Of a stretch of DNA of 52,932 nucleotides, positions 32,346 through 39,237 are shown piece by piece. Numbering within the stretch: the stretch's first letter is position 1; the number at the start of each line of letters is the position of its first letter. The DNA lies in assembly GCA_017472685.1 (NCBI GenBank), contig JAFUOO010000015.1:1-52932 (forward strand), read 5' to 3'. The position numbers and the translations under genes are program-made. The DNA is from Clostridia bacterium. Lineage in GTDB: Bacteria > Bacillota > Clostridia > UMGS1883. Under the pieces are notes generated by a model. The model was not told the origin of the DNA. It did no database searches and saw only the letters and a program-made list of their open reading frames with translations.

Positions 32346-34715
32346 ATGTATAACGTATTAAAAAGAGACGGGAAAATGGTCTCCTTTGACCTTTCCAAGA
32401 TCTCTACAGCAATCAGCCAGGCGTTCGACGCCTGCAACCGTCAGTACAATCCTGACATTATCGACTTTTTGGCATTAAAGGTTACAGCCGAGTTCGAGCC
32501 CAAAATCAAGGACGGCAACATCGAGGTTGAACACATCCAGGACAGCGTTGAATCCGTTCTTATCAAGGCAGGCTACGACGATGTTGCAAAGGCATACATC
32601 ATCTACCGTAGGCAGCGCGAAAAAATCCGTAACCTCAACGCCACAATGGTTGACTATAAGGCAATCGTTGACAACTACCTTCAGATTAACGACTGGCGCG
32701 TTAAGGAAAACTCCACCGTTACATACTCTGTCGGCGGTCTTATCCTTTCAAACTCGGGCGCAATTTCTGCCAACTACTGGCTCAGCGAAATTTATGACGA
32801 CGAAATCAGTAATGCTCACCGCAACGCTGACATCCATATTCACGATTTGTCCATGCTCACAGGCTACTGCGCAGGCTGGTCCTTAAAGCAGCTCATCCAG
32901 GAGGGCTTAGGCGGTGTTCCCGGGAAGATTACATCCTCCCCTGCAAGCCACCTTGCAACACTCTGCAACCAGATGGTTAACTTCTTGGGCATCATGCAGA
33001 ACGAATGGGCAGGCGCTCAGGCGTTTTCCTCCTTCGATACATACCTTGCACCCTTTGTAAAGATTGACAATCTTTCCTACAGCCAGGTTAAAAAGTGCAT
33101 TGAATCCTTTATTTATGGCGTTAACACACCCTCCCGCTGGGGCACACAGTCACCCTTCACAAACATCACTCTTGACTGGGTTGTTCCCAATGACCTTGCA
33201 GAATTAAACTGTATCGTAGGCGGTAAGGAGGTAGACTTTAAGTACAAGGACTGCCAGAAGGAAATGGACATGGTTAACAAAGCCTTCATCGAAATCATGA
33301 TTGACGGCGATGCTAACGGTCGTGGCTTCCAGTACCCCATTCCCACCTATTCCATCACTAAGGACTTTGACTGGTCCGACACAGAAAACAACCGTCTTTT
33401 GTTCGAAATGACAAGTAAGTACGGCACACCCTACTTCTCCAACTACATCAACTCCGACATGGAGCCCAGCGATGTACGAAGCATGTGCTGCCGCTTGCGT
33501 CTTGACCTTCGTGAGCTTCGTAAGAAGTCGGGCGGTTACTTCGGCAGCGGCGAATCCACAGGCTCAGTCGGCGTTGTAACAATCAACATCCCCCGCATTG
33601 CATACCTTGCAAAGGACGAGAAGGACTTTTACGCACGCCTTGACCACATGATGGACATTGCGGCTCGCAGCTTAAAGGTTAAGAGAACAGTTATCAGCAA
33701 GCTCCTCGAAAGTGGTCTTTACCCCTATACAAAGCGTTACTTAGGCACCTTCAACAACCACTTCTCCACAATTGGTCTTGTGGGTATGAACGAAGCAGGT
33801 CTTAACGCAAAGTGGCTCCGTGCCGACCTTACCGACACACGTGTGCAGGATTTTGCAAAGGATGTACTCAATCACATGCGTGAACGCCTTTCCGACTACC
33901 AGGTTGAATACGGCGATTTGTACAACTTAGAGGCAACTCCTGCGGAATCCACAGCCTTCCGTCTTGCAAAGCACGACTTAAAGCACTACCCCGACATTAT
34001 CACAGCAGGCAGAGGCGAGGGCGACACACCCTACTACACAAACTCCTCGCACCTTCCCGTTGGCTATACAGAAGACATTTTCACAGCACTCGACGTTCAG
34101 GACGAGCTGCAGACACTTTACACCTCGGGTACAGTATTCCACGCCTTCTTAGGCGAAAAGCTTCCTGATTGGCGCTCGGCGGCAAACCTTGTTAAAAAGA
34201 TTGCCGAAAACTATCGTCTTCCCTACTACACACTTTCCCCCACATATTCCATCTGCCAGGACCACGGCTACCTTCCCGGCGAACAGTTCACCTGCCCCCA
34301 CTGCGGCGGCACAACTGAGGTTTACAGCCGTATCACAGGCTACTACCGTCCCGTACAGAACTGGAACGACGGCAAAACACAGGAATATAAGGAAAGAAAA
34401 GTGTACAACGTTGCAACAAGCAGCCTTAAGGAAAAGAGCGTTGTATGCGAAGCAGTTGCAGAAGCAGAAAACGAAGCAGTTGACATGGCTGACGGCTACT
34501 ACGTATTCACAACAGCAACCTGCCCCAACTGTAAGATGGCATGTGCCCTCCTTGACAAGGCAGGCATCCTTTACACAAAGCTTTTAGCAGACGAAAACAA
34601 GGAATTGGCAACTGCACTTGAAATTAAGCAGGCACCCACATTGGTTGTTGTACAGAACGGCACAGCACAAAAGCACGCAGGCGTGTCCGACATAAAGAAA
34701 TTTTTAAAGGCATAA
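32346..34715 (+). CDS. nrdD: Anaerobic ribonucleoside-triphosphate reductase with C-terminal thioredoxin-like domain
   Basis: Class III RNR (789 aa) that makes dNTPs without oxygen via a glycyl radical. Domains: ATP-cone (about 1-95, VLKRDGKMVSFDLSKIS) for allosteric control; 10-stranded barrel with IHIHDLSMLTGYCAGWSL; SPFTNITLDW; zinc-site cysteines (ICQDHGY...TCPHCGG); and the glycyl-radical loop RITGYYRPVQNW near residue 670. Unusually, the protein continues after the radical loop into a separate domain of about 76 residues: YYVFTTATCPNCKMACALLDKAGI, with redox CPNC at 726-729, cis-Pro APT and LVVVQNGT. That is a glutaredoxin/NrdH-like fold. This suggests a built-in thiol reductant in place of formate. 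ATG after GAGGGA. Confidence 0.95.
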   Translation: MYNVLKRDGKMVSFDLSKISTAISQAFDACNRQYNPDIIDFLALKVTAEFEPKIKDGNIEVEHIQDSVESVLIKAGYDDVAKAYIIYRRQREKIRNLNATMVDYKAIVDNYLQINDWRVKENSTVTYSVGGLILSNSGAISANYWLSEIYDDEISNAHRNADIHIHDLSMLTGYCAGWSLKQLIQEGLGGVPGKITSSPASHLATLCNQMVNFLGIMQNEWAGAQAFSSFDTYLAPFVKIDNLSYSQVKKCIESFIYGVNTPSRWGTQSPFTNITLDWVVPNDLAELNCIVGGKEVDFKYKDCQKEMDMVNKAFIEIMIDGDANGRGFQYPIPTYSITKDFDWSDTENNRLLFEMTSKYGTPYFSNYINSDMEPSDVRSMCCRLRLDLRELRKKSGGYFGSGESTGSVGVVTINIPRIAYLAKDEKDFYARLDHMMDIAARSLKVKRTVISKLLESGLYPYTKRYLGTFNNHFSTIGLVGMNEAGLNAKWLRADLTDTRVQDFAKDVLNHMRERLSDYQVEYGDLYNLEATPAESTAFRLAKHDLKHYPDIITAGRGEGDTPYYTNSSHLPVGYTEDIFTALDVQDELQTLYTSGTVFHAFLGEKLPDWRSAANLVKKIAENYRLPYYTLSPTYSICQDHGYLPGEQFTCPHCGGTTEVYSRITGYYRPVQNWNDGKTQEYKERKVYNVATSSLKEKSVVCEAVAEAENEAVDMADGYYVFTTATCPNCKMACALLDKAGILYTKLLADENKELATALEIKQAPTLVVVQNGTAQKHAGVSDIKKFLKA

Positions 34716-34755
34716 ATTTCAAAGACCGGATGAGGCTGTCGCTTTGAAGTGATAG

Positions 34756-34852
34756 GTAATAGTTAAAAAGAAATAAGTATTGTTGAAACTCCGCTTTGCG
34801 GAGTTTCTTCCTTACTTCTTCACTATTCCCTATTCACTATTCCCTCAAGGCC
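34756..34852. repeat. Z-type cassette (copy 5)
   Basis: Between nrdD and trxB: GTGATAGGTAATAG-type repeats, GTTG, hairpin GAAACTCCGC ttt GCGGAGTTTC (34785-34807), CTTC, then CTTCACTATTCCCTATTCAC-type complementary repeats. Outer flanks CCGGATGAGG and CCTATCCG may also pair. It lacks a T-tract right after the inner stem, so read-through into trxB is likely. Confidence 0.72.
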
Positions 34853-34880
34853 TATCCGTTTTTTCAGAAAGGATACACTC

Positions 34881-35786
34881 ATGAATATTTATGATATAAT
34901 TATTATAGGCGGCGGCCCTGCAGGGCTCACTGCCGCAGTTTACGCACTCCGTGCAAATAAAAGCGTGCTCGTTATGGAAAAGGGCACCTTCGGTGGTCAG
35001 ATAACCTCCTCCCCCAAGGTTGAAAACATCCCCGGCTTCAGCATGGTTTCCGGCAACGAATTTGCCGACAAGCTAATGGAGCAGGCAATGAGCCTTGGTG
35101 CCGATATTGAATGCTTAGAGGCATTAAGCGTAACGGACGGAGACTTAAAAAAGGTCACCACCGACGAGGGCGACTACTACGCAAAGGCTGTTATCATTGC
35201 CGCAGGCACACGCCACCGCCTTTTAAACCTCCCAAAGGAGGAGGACTTTATAGGTAACGGCATTTCCTTCTGCGCAGTGTGCGACGGCGCATTCTACAAT
35301 GGCAAAACAGTTGCAGTTATAGGCGGCGGCAACAGCGCCTTGCAGGAGGCAATCCTTCTTTCCGAAACATGCGAAAAGGTTTACATAGTGCAAAACCTTG
35401 ACTACTTCACAGGCGAGGAAAAGCTTATTGAAGAAATTAAAACCATCCCTAACATCACCCCCATAACAGGCGCAGTTGTAACCTCTTTTTTAGGTGACGA
35501 AAGCCTCACAGGCATCCGCATTCAGAGCTCGGGCGGGGAAGAAACCCTCGCGCTTAACGGCATGTTTACAGCCATAGGTCTTATCCCCGAGCTTGAAGCG
35601 TTCAGTAGCCTTATAAACGTGAACTCCTACGGCTACGCAGACTCAAGTGAGGACTGCACAACCAACGTAGACGGTATCTTTGTTGCAGGCGACTGCCGCT
35701 CAAAGCGCATCCGCCAGGTTGCAACAGCAGTAAGTGACGGCGCAGTTGCAGCATTGGCCGCAGTTGACTATATTAAAACCTTATAA
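34881..35786 (+). CDS. Thioredoxin reductase-like flavoprotein
   Basis: A 301-aa FAD/disulfide oxidoreductase: FAD motif IIIIGGGPAGLTAAVYA (about 6-22), redox CAVC at 131-134, second nucleotide fold VAVIGGGNSALQEA (145-157), and C-terminal DGIFVAGDCRSKRIRQVATAVSDG for FAD. The position normally occupied by the NADPH 2'-phosphate motif HRRxxFR reads VQNLDYFTG (170-178), with no arginines. NADPH use is therefore doubtful; NADH, ferredoxin or F420-type donors are alternatives. It follows the thioredoxin-fused nrdD, its likely electron acceptor. Normal length; ATG after AGAAAGGA. Confidence 0.9.
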   Translation: MNIYDIIIIGGGPAGLTAAVYALRANKSVLVMEKGTFGGQITSSPKVENIPGFSMVSGNEFADKLMEQAMSLGADIECLEALSVTDGDLKKVTTDEGDYYAKAVIIAAGTRHRLLNLPKEEDFIGNGISFCAVCDGAFYNGKTVAVIGGGNSALQEAILLSETCEKVYIVQNLDYFTGEEKLIEEIKTIPNITPITGAVVTSFLGDESLTGIRIQSSGGEETLALNGMFTAIGLIPELEAFSSLINVNSYGYADSSEDCTTNVDGIFVAGDCRSKRIRQVATAVSDGAVAALAAVDYIKTL

Positions 35787-35789
35787 CTC

Positions 35790-35829
35790 AAAAAGGTGTG
35801 TAAAACTACTTGTTTTTACACACCTTTTT
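35790..35829 (+). terminator. Terminator of nrdG-nrdD-trxB
   Basis: AAAAAGGTGTGTAAAA ctacttg TTTTTACACACCTTTTT, immediately after the trxB stop. Confidence 0.92.
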
Positions 35830-35854
35830 ATTGCCTTATTTTACGATAAAATAA

Positions 35855-36018
35855 ATGATATGTGCTCTGCGCATGATATGTGCCATAGGCACATGATATA
35901 AAACCTGTCGGCTTCATGATATGCCCTGTGGGCATTGTGGTAGATTTGCACTCAAGGACATTTTTTCACTTTACTCATGGTGCGGTGCAAATCATTGATT
36001 CACATTCTCATTTTGTTA
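35855..36018. repeat. Hairpin array HA5 (right half only)
   Basis: Minus-strand orientation. Four units from the right arm (in reverse: GCGCAGAGCAC, GTGCCtatGGCAC, GAAGCCgacaGGTTTT, TGCCCacaGGGCA), then CTACCACAATGCCCAC and a GATTTGCAC...GTGCAAATC stem around about 40 nt, then ATCAATGATT. The left-arm hairpins are missing. It lies between the trxB terminator and the gpx promoter, in the only large gap (370 bp) of this region. No gene is seen there. Confidence 0.85.
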
Positions 36019-36086
36019 TAAACGAAAGTCGAGTAGCATGCCTGGTATAATTCTGCATATTTTTCCCTTAATTACGCAAAATACCA

Positions 36087-36134
36087 TTGACACAGGCAGC
36101 AAATTGCGCTATATTTAAATTGTGCACAATTTAA
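36087..36134 (+). promoter_or_regulatory. gpx-ohrR operon promoter with OhrR-like palindrome
   Basis: Perfect TTGACA (36087-36092), 17-bp spacer, TATATT (36110-36115). Immediately following is a perfect 20-bp palindrome, TTAAATTGTG/CACAATTTAA (36115-36134), spanning the transcription start. AATTGT/ACAATT half-sites are typical of OhrR/MarR operators, and the last gene of this operon is an OhrR homologue. Autoregulated peroxide induction is the likely scheme. Confidence 0.78.
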
Positions 36135-36156
36135 TTTTACAAAACAGGAGGCAAAA

Positions 36157-36630
36157 ATGAGTATTTATAACCTTACAGCAAAAGCTTCAGACGGGAGTGA
36201 ACAGAGCCTTTCCGCCTACAAGGGCAAGGTGCTTTTAATTGTGAACACTGCAACAGGCTGCGGCTTCACGCCCCAGTACGAGGCGCTCCAGGCGCTTTAC
36301 GAAAAGTATCACGCCCAAGGCTTTGAAGTTTTAGACTTCCCCTGCAACCAGTTCGGCAATCAAGCCCCCGGCACCGATGAAGAGATAACATCCTTCTGCA
36401 CACTTAACTACAATACAACCTTCCCCCGCTTTGCAAAGGTGGAGGTCAACGGCGAAAATGAGCACCCGCTTTTTACCTACCTTAAAAAGGAAAAGGGCGG
36501 CATTATGGGCAGTAAAATCAAATGGAATTTCACAAAATTCCTTGTGGACAAAGAGGGCAAGGTGGTTTCCCGCTTCTCTCCCACCACAACCCCTGACGCT
36601 ATAGAAAGCAAAATAAAAGCATTATTATAA
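36157..36630 (+). CDS. Glutathione peroxidase family thiol peroxidase (short form)
   Basis: A 157-aa peroxidase with Cys in place of selenocysteine: NTATGCGFTPQY (peroxidatic Cys35), FPCNQFGNQAPG (Cys63 plus the conserved Gln), and WNFTKFLVDKEG (Trp and Asn of the catalytic tetrad). Such bacterial enzymes mostly use thioredoxin as reductant. A 267-bp internal block is 97% identical to the next gene, while both ends differ. ATG after ACAGGAGG. First gene of the OhrR-linked operon. Confidence 0.95.
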   Translation: MSIYNLTAKASDGSEQSLSAYKGKVLLIVNTATGCGFTPQYEALQALYEKYHAQGFEVLDFPCNQFGNQAPGTDEEITSFCTLNYNTTFPRFAKVEVNGENEHPLFTYLKKEKGGIMGSKIKWNFTKFLVDKEGKVVSRFSPTTTPDAIESKIKALL

Positions 36631-36643
36631 AGGAGGCAATATT

Positions 36644-37189
36644 ATGTCAATTTACAACTACACGGCGAAAAATTCAAAGGGCGAAAACGTTTCACTTTCT
36701 GCCTACAAGGGCAAGGTGCTTTTAATTGTGAACACCGCCACAGCCTGCGGCTTCACGCCCCAGTACGAGGCGCTCCAGGCGCTTTACGAAAAGTATCACG
36801 CCCAAGGCTTTGAAGTTTTAGACTTTCCCTGCAACCAGTTCGGCAATCAAGCCCCCGGCACCGATGAAGAGATAACCTCCTTCTGCACACTTAACTACAA
36901 TACAACCTTCCCCCGCTTTGCAAAGGTGGAGGTTAACGGCGAAAACGAGCACCCGCTTTTTACCTACTTGAAGGAGCAAAAAGGCTTTGAGGGCTTCAGT
37001 CCCAACCATCCCCTTTCCGAAATCGTGACACAGGTGGTTTCCTCCATAGACCCCGACTTCAAGTCAAACCCCTCAATAAAGTGGAACTTTACAAAGTTTT
37101 TGATTGACCGTGAGGGGCAGGTTATCTCTCGCTTTGAGCCCATGGCAGAAAAAGCCGAGCTTGAAGAAGCAATAACCAAGCTCTTATAA
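36644..37189 (+). CDS. Glutathione peroxidase family thiol peroxidase (long form)
   Basis: A 181-aa paralogue of the preceding gene, 13 bp downstream. Catalytic region NTATACGFTPQY, FPCNQFGNQAPG and WNFTKFLIDREG is intact. It has about 24 more residues between the two halves (EGFSPNHPLSEIVTQVVSS...), the insertion seen in longer GPx forms. 36701-36967 differs from 36214-36480 at only 7 of 267 positions, one of them changing an amino acid (Gly to Ala beside the catalytic Cys). The rest is diverged, suggesting gene conversion within an older duplication. RBS AAAGGAGG. Confidence 0.95.
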   Translation: MSIYNYTAKNSKGENVSLSAYKGKVLLIVNTATACGFTPQYEALQALYEKYHAQGFEVLDFPCNQFGNQAPGTDEEITSFCTLNYNTTFPRFAKVEVNGENEHPLFTYLKEQKGFEGFSPNHPLSEIVTQVVSSIDPDFKSNPSIKWNFTKFLIDREGQVISRFEPMAEKAELEEAITKLL

Positions 37190-37238
37190 CCCTCTTGCTT
37201 TAATTTATCAAATCTTATATAATAAAGGAGATGTAAAA

Positions 37239-37490
37239 ATGATTGAATACAGATACGACACACAGCTTTTAATTGAAGGCACCAATCTTGACGAGGCAAA
37301 AATCAACAAATATATTACCGAAAACTTTGTTGGCGACAGCCTTTTAGCCGTGGGCGACGACGAACTCATAAAAGTGCATTATCACACAAACGAGCCCTGG
37401 AAGGTGCTGGAATATTGCTCCACCTTGGGCGAAATATTTGACATAGTTGTGGAAGACATGGACCGCCAGTCACGCGGTCTGCAGGGTTAA
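37239..37490 (+). CDS. Stand-alone FakA/YloV C-terminal-type domain protein
   Basis: An 83-aa protein: YRYDTQLLIEGTNLDEAKINKY...GDSLLAVGDDELIKVHYHTNEPWKVLEY...GEIFDIVVEDMDRQSRG. This matches the C-terminal part of the DAK-phosphatase-like fatty acid kinase FakA (YloV), including the GDSLxVVGDDxxxKVHxHTNxPxKxLEY and MxxQ motifs. FakA is normally about 550 aa with DhaL and FakB-contacting domains; here only the last domain exists, with its own AAAGGAG and ATG. No remnants of the upstream domains are seen. Its role beside peroxidases is unknown. It could be a lipid- or FakB-binding module. Confidence 0.8.
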   Translation: MIEYRYDTQLLIEGTNLDEAKINKYITENFVGDSLLAVGDDELIKVHYHTNEPWKVLEYCSTLGEIFDIVVEDMDRQSRGLQG

Positions 37491-37507
37491 TGCGAGGGGG
37501 ATTTTAC

Positions 37508-37900
37508 ATGAAAGAGGTTTACGAATTTTTAAAACAAAGCGGCACATATTACCTTGCCACCACAGAGGGTAATCAGCCCCGTGTACGCCCCTTCGGCACA
37601 ATTGATTTGTTCGAAGGCAAGCTCTACATCCAGACAGGCAAAGTAAAGGCGGTTTCTGCCCAGATGAAGGCAAACCCCAAGGTTGAAATTTCGGCAATGC
37701 TTGATGGCAGATGGATACGTGTTGAAGCCACCGCCGTTTTAGACGAAAGCATTGAAGCCCAGAAGCATATGCTCTCAGAATACCCCTCACTCCAGGCAAT
37801 GTATCAGCCGGGCGACGGCAACACCGAGGTTTTTGCCCTTACAAATGTTACCGCAACAATCTCGTCCTTTACGGAAGGTCCGAAAACCATCAAATTCTGA
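37508..37900 (+). CDS. Pyridoxamine 5'-phosphate oxidase-like flavoprotein
   Basis: A 130-aa split-barrel FMN-binding protein: MKEVYEFLKQSGTYYLATTEGNQPRVRPFGTIDLFEGKLYIQTGKVKAVSAQ and NPKVEISAMLDGRWIRVEATA, typical of the PPOX-class (PF01243, nitroimidazole-resistance-like) family. These enzymes reduce or bind flavins and small electrophiles. The start was chosen at the ATG after GAGGGGG (6 codons inside the longest frame). It is 17 bp after the FakA-like gene and 18 bp before ohrR. Confidence 0.88.
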   Translation: MKEVYEFLKQSGTYYLATTEGNQPRVRPFGTIDLFEGKLYIQTGKVKAVSAQMKANPKVEISAMLDGRWIRVEATAVLDESIEAQKHMLSEYPSLQAMYQPGDGNTEVFALTNVTATISSFTEGPKTIKF

Positions 37901-37918
37901 TTATATACGGAGGCTGTT

Positions 37919-38347
37919 ATGAATAGCTTTAACCCCGACGCTTTAAAACTTGAAAACCAGCTTTGCTTCCCCCTTTATGCCGCATCCAAGGAGGTTGTCA
38001 GGAAATACCGCCCTTATCTGGATGCACTTGACCTCACCTACACCCAGTACATTGCCATGATGGTTTTATGGGAGGAAAAAAGCATAAATGTCAAGGCTTT
38101 AGGCGCAAGGCTTTTTCTCGATTCGGGCACTCTTACTCCCATGCTCAAGAGTATGGAAGCAAAGGGGCTCATTACACGCACCCGAAGTAAAGCTGACGAA
38201 AGGGTTGTTGTTGCCACCATAACACAAAAAGGCGAAGAGCTTAAAAAGGCGGCTAAAGCGGTGCCTCTTAAAATGGCAGGCTGCATTTCTCTCAACAGTG
38301 AGGAAGCATTGCAGCTTTATACCCTGCTATATAAAATACTGGAATAA
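37919..38347 (+). CDS. ohrR: Organic hydroperoxide sensor OhrR (MarR family)
   Basis: A 142-aa winged-helix regulator. The N-terminal LENQLCFPLYAASKEVVRKYRP contains the single reactive Cys (Cys16) at the OhrR position, followed by LDLTYTQYIAMMVLWEE, VKALGARLFLDSGTLTPMLKSMEAKGLI (recognition helix) and RSKADERVVVATIT (wing). In OhrR, oxidation of this Cys releases DNA. Last gene of the gpx operon; the palindrome at 36115-36134 is the likely operator. Other Cys: one at about residue 122. Confidence 0.93.
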   Translation: MNSFNPDALKLENQLCFPLYAASKEVVRKYRPYLDALDLTYTQYIAMMVLWEEKSINVKALGARLFLDSGTLTPMLKSMEAKGLITRTRSKADERVVVATITQKGEELKKAAKAVPLKMAGCISLNSEEALQLYTLLYKILE

Positions 38348-38386
38348 CAAAAATGGTCGAACCAAATCGGTTCGACCATTTTTGTT
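38348..38386. terminator. Bidirectional terminator between ohrR and xre
   Basis: AAAAATGGTCGAACC aaatc GGTTCGACCATTTTT, a 15-bp stem with A- and T-runs on both sides, ends one base before the stop codon of the convergent XRE gene. Confidence 0.92.
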
Positions 38387-38626
38387 TTATTCCAAGCCTG
38401 CAAAGAATTCATCATAGGAGCATCCGTAAATTTTCTTCAGTTCCACGATTACGCTAATCTTTATATTAAGCTCCCCTGCTTCATATTTTGCATAGGTAGT
38501 TCTTCCAATATCACAGCCCCGCCTTTGCAGCTCTGCACACAGCTTCTCCTGTGATATGTCACATTCCATTCTCAATCTTCTGAGATTATCACCCATATTA
38601 AGGTCTCTTCGCAATTTTTGTTCCAT
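38387..38626 (-). CDS. XRE-family helix-turn-helix regulator
   Basis: A 79-aa single-domain Cro/C1-type DNA-binding protein: LRRLRMECDISQEKLCAELQRRGCDIGRTTYAKYEAGELNIKISVIVELKKIYGCSYDEFF. Divergent from the SLOG-like gene; the 110-bp gap contains a perfect 15-bp palindrome and a long inverted repeat, so it probably regulates both. ATG after GTGAGG. Confidence 0.88.
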   Translation of the reverse strand: MEQKLRRDLNMGDNLRRLRMECDISQEKLCAELQRRGCDIGRTTYAKYEAGELNIKISVIVELKKIYGCSYDEFFAGLE

Positions 38627-38640
38627 ATATCATACCTCAC

Positions 38641-38715
38641 TTTGACCAGTATTGGTTGCAATTACTGTTATTGTATGATACAATTTCATTAAATATTGTC
38701 CGCGATACTGGTCAA
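38641..38715. promoter_or_regulatory. Divergent xre/SLOG control region with nested palindromes
   Basis: Outer inverted repeat TTTGACCAGTAT (38641-38652) / ATACTGGTCAA (38705-38715). Outside it lie mirrored ATACCTCA/TGAGGTAT sequences carrying the two ribosome-binding sites. In the centre is a perfect palindrome, ATTGTAT g ATACAAT (38670-38684). A plus-strand promoter TTGCAA-17-TACAAT (38656-38684) has its -10 inside the palindrome, and a minus-strand TACAAT is its mirror image. Confidence 0.75.
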
Positions 38716-38736
38716 TTTGATGTGAGGTATTGAATT

Positions 38737-39174
38737 ATGAAAACTTGTACTTTCTTTGGACACCGAGATTGTCCCGATAGTATATATCCCCGCCTTCGCC
38801 GTGAAATTATCAGTCTCATAAAAAACCGCAATGTCAAAAGCTTTTATGTTGGTAACCACGGCAATTTTGACAACATGGTAATAAAAGTTTTTCAAGAGCT
38901 CTGCCCGTTGTACCCGGGCATAAAATTTTATGTGGTTTTATCTTACATCCCCACAAACAAAGGTCAACTCAACACTTTCATTTCCGAGAAATCCCTCATT
39001 CCCGATAATATCGAAGCTGTTCCTAAAAAATTTGCTATAGTTTACCGCAACAAATGGCTTATTCAGCATTCAGATATTGTTATTACATACATAACACATC
39101 CCTTTGGTGGTGCATCACAATTTGCCGAGCTTGCCAAAAGAAAGAATAAAGAAATTATAAATTTAGCCAAATAA
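38737..39174 (+). CDS. SLOG (DprA/YspA-like) family protein
   Basis: A 145-aa protein of uncertain function: MKTCTFFGHRDCPDSIYPRLRREI, FYVGNHGNFDNMVIKVFQEL, IVYRNKWLIQHSDIVITYITHPFGGASQFAELAKRKNKEIINLAK. The FGHR opening, GxHGxFD loop and GGAS...A motif indicate a Rossmann-like SLOG fold, which in known members binds nucleotides or nucleotide-derived ligands. Some SLOG proteins act in phage defence or stress signalling, but nothing here proves that. It is paired with a divergent XRE regulator and ends in its own terminator. ATG after GTGAGGTATTG. Confidence 0.72.
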   Translation: MKTCTFFGHRDCPDSIYPRLRREIISLIKNRNVKSFYVGNHGNFDNMVIKVFQELCPLYPGIKFYVVLSYIPTNKGQLNTFISEKSLIPDNIEAVPKKFAIVYRNKWLIQHSDIVITYITHPFGGASQFAELAKRKNKEIINLAK

Positions 39175-39202
39175 AAAAGTGCGAGTCTTCGCACTTTTTT
39201 AT
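39171..39202. terminator. Terminator between the SLOG gene and tex
   Basis: AAAAAAGTGCGA gtct TCGCACTTTTTT overlaps the SLOG stop codon; symmetric, so it can work for both convergent genes. Confidence 0.9.
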
Positions 39203-39237
39203 TAACTCTGCATTCTGCGTTTTGCATTCTGCATTCC
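39203..39237. repeat. Heptamer repeat (TTCTGCA)n at the tex stop codon
   Basis: About four degenerate 7-mers (CTCTGCA, TTCTGCG, TTTTGCA, TTCTGCA, TTCC) run up to the TAA of tex, just as similar heptamers run up to the M42 stop codon at 1258. Confidence 0.65.

Noticed and set aside
34785..34807. Intrinsic terminator between nrdD and trxB
   Set aside because: The stem is strong, but it is followed by CTTCCTTACTTC and not a T-tract, and it fits the Z-cassette pattern better.
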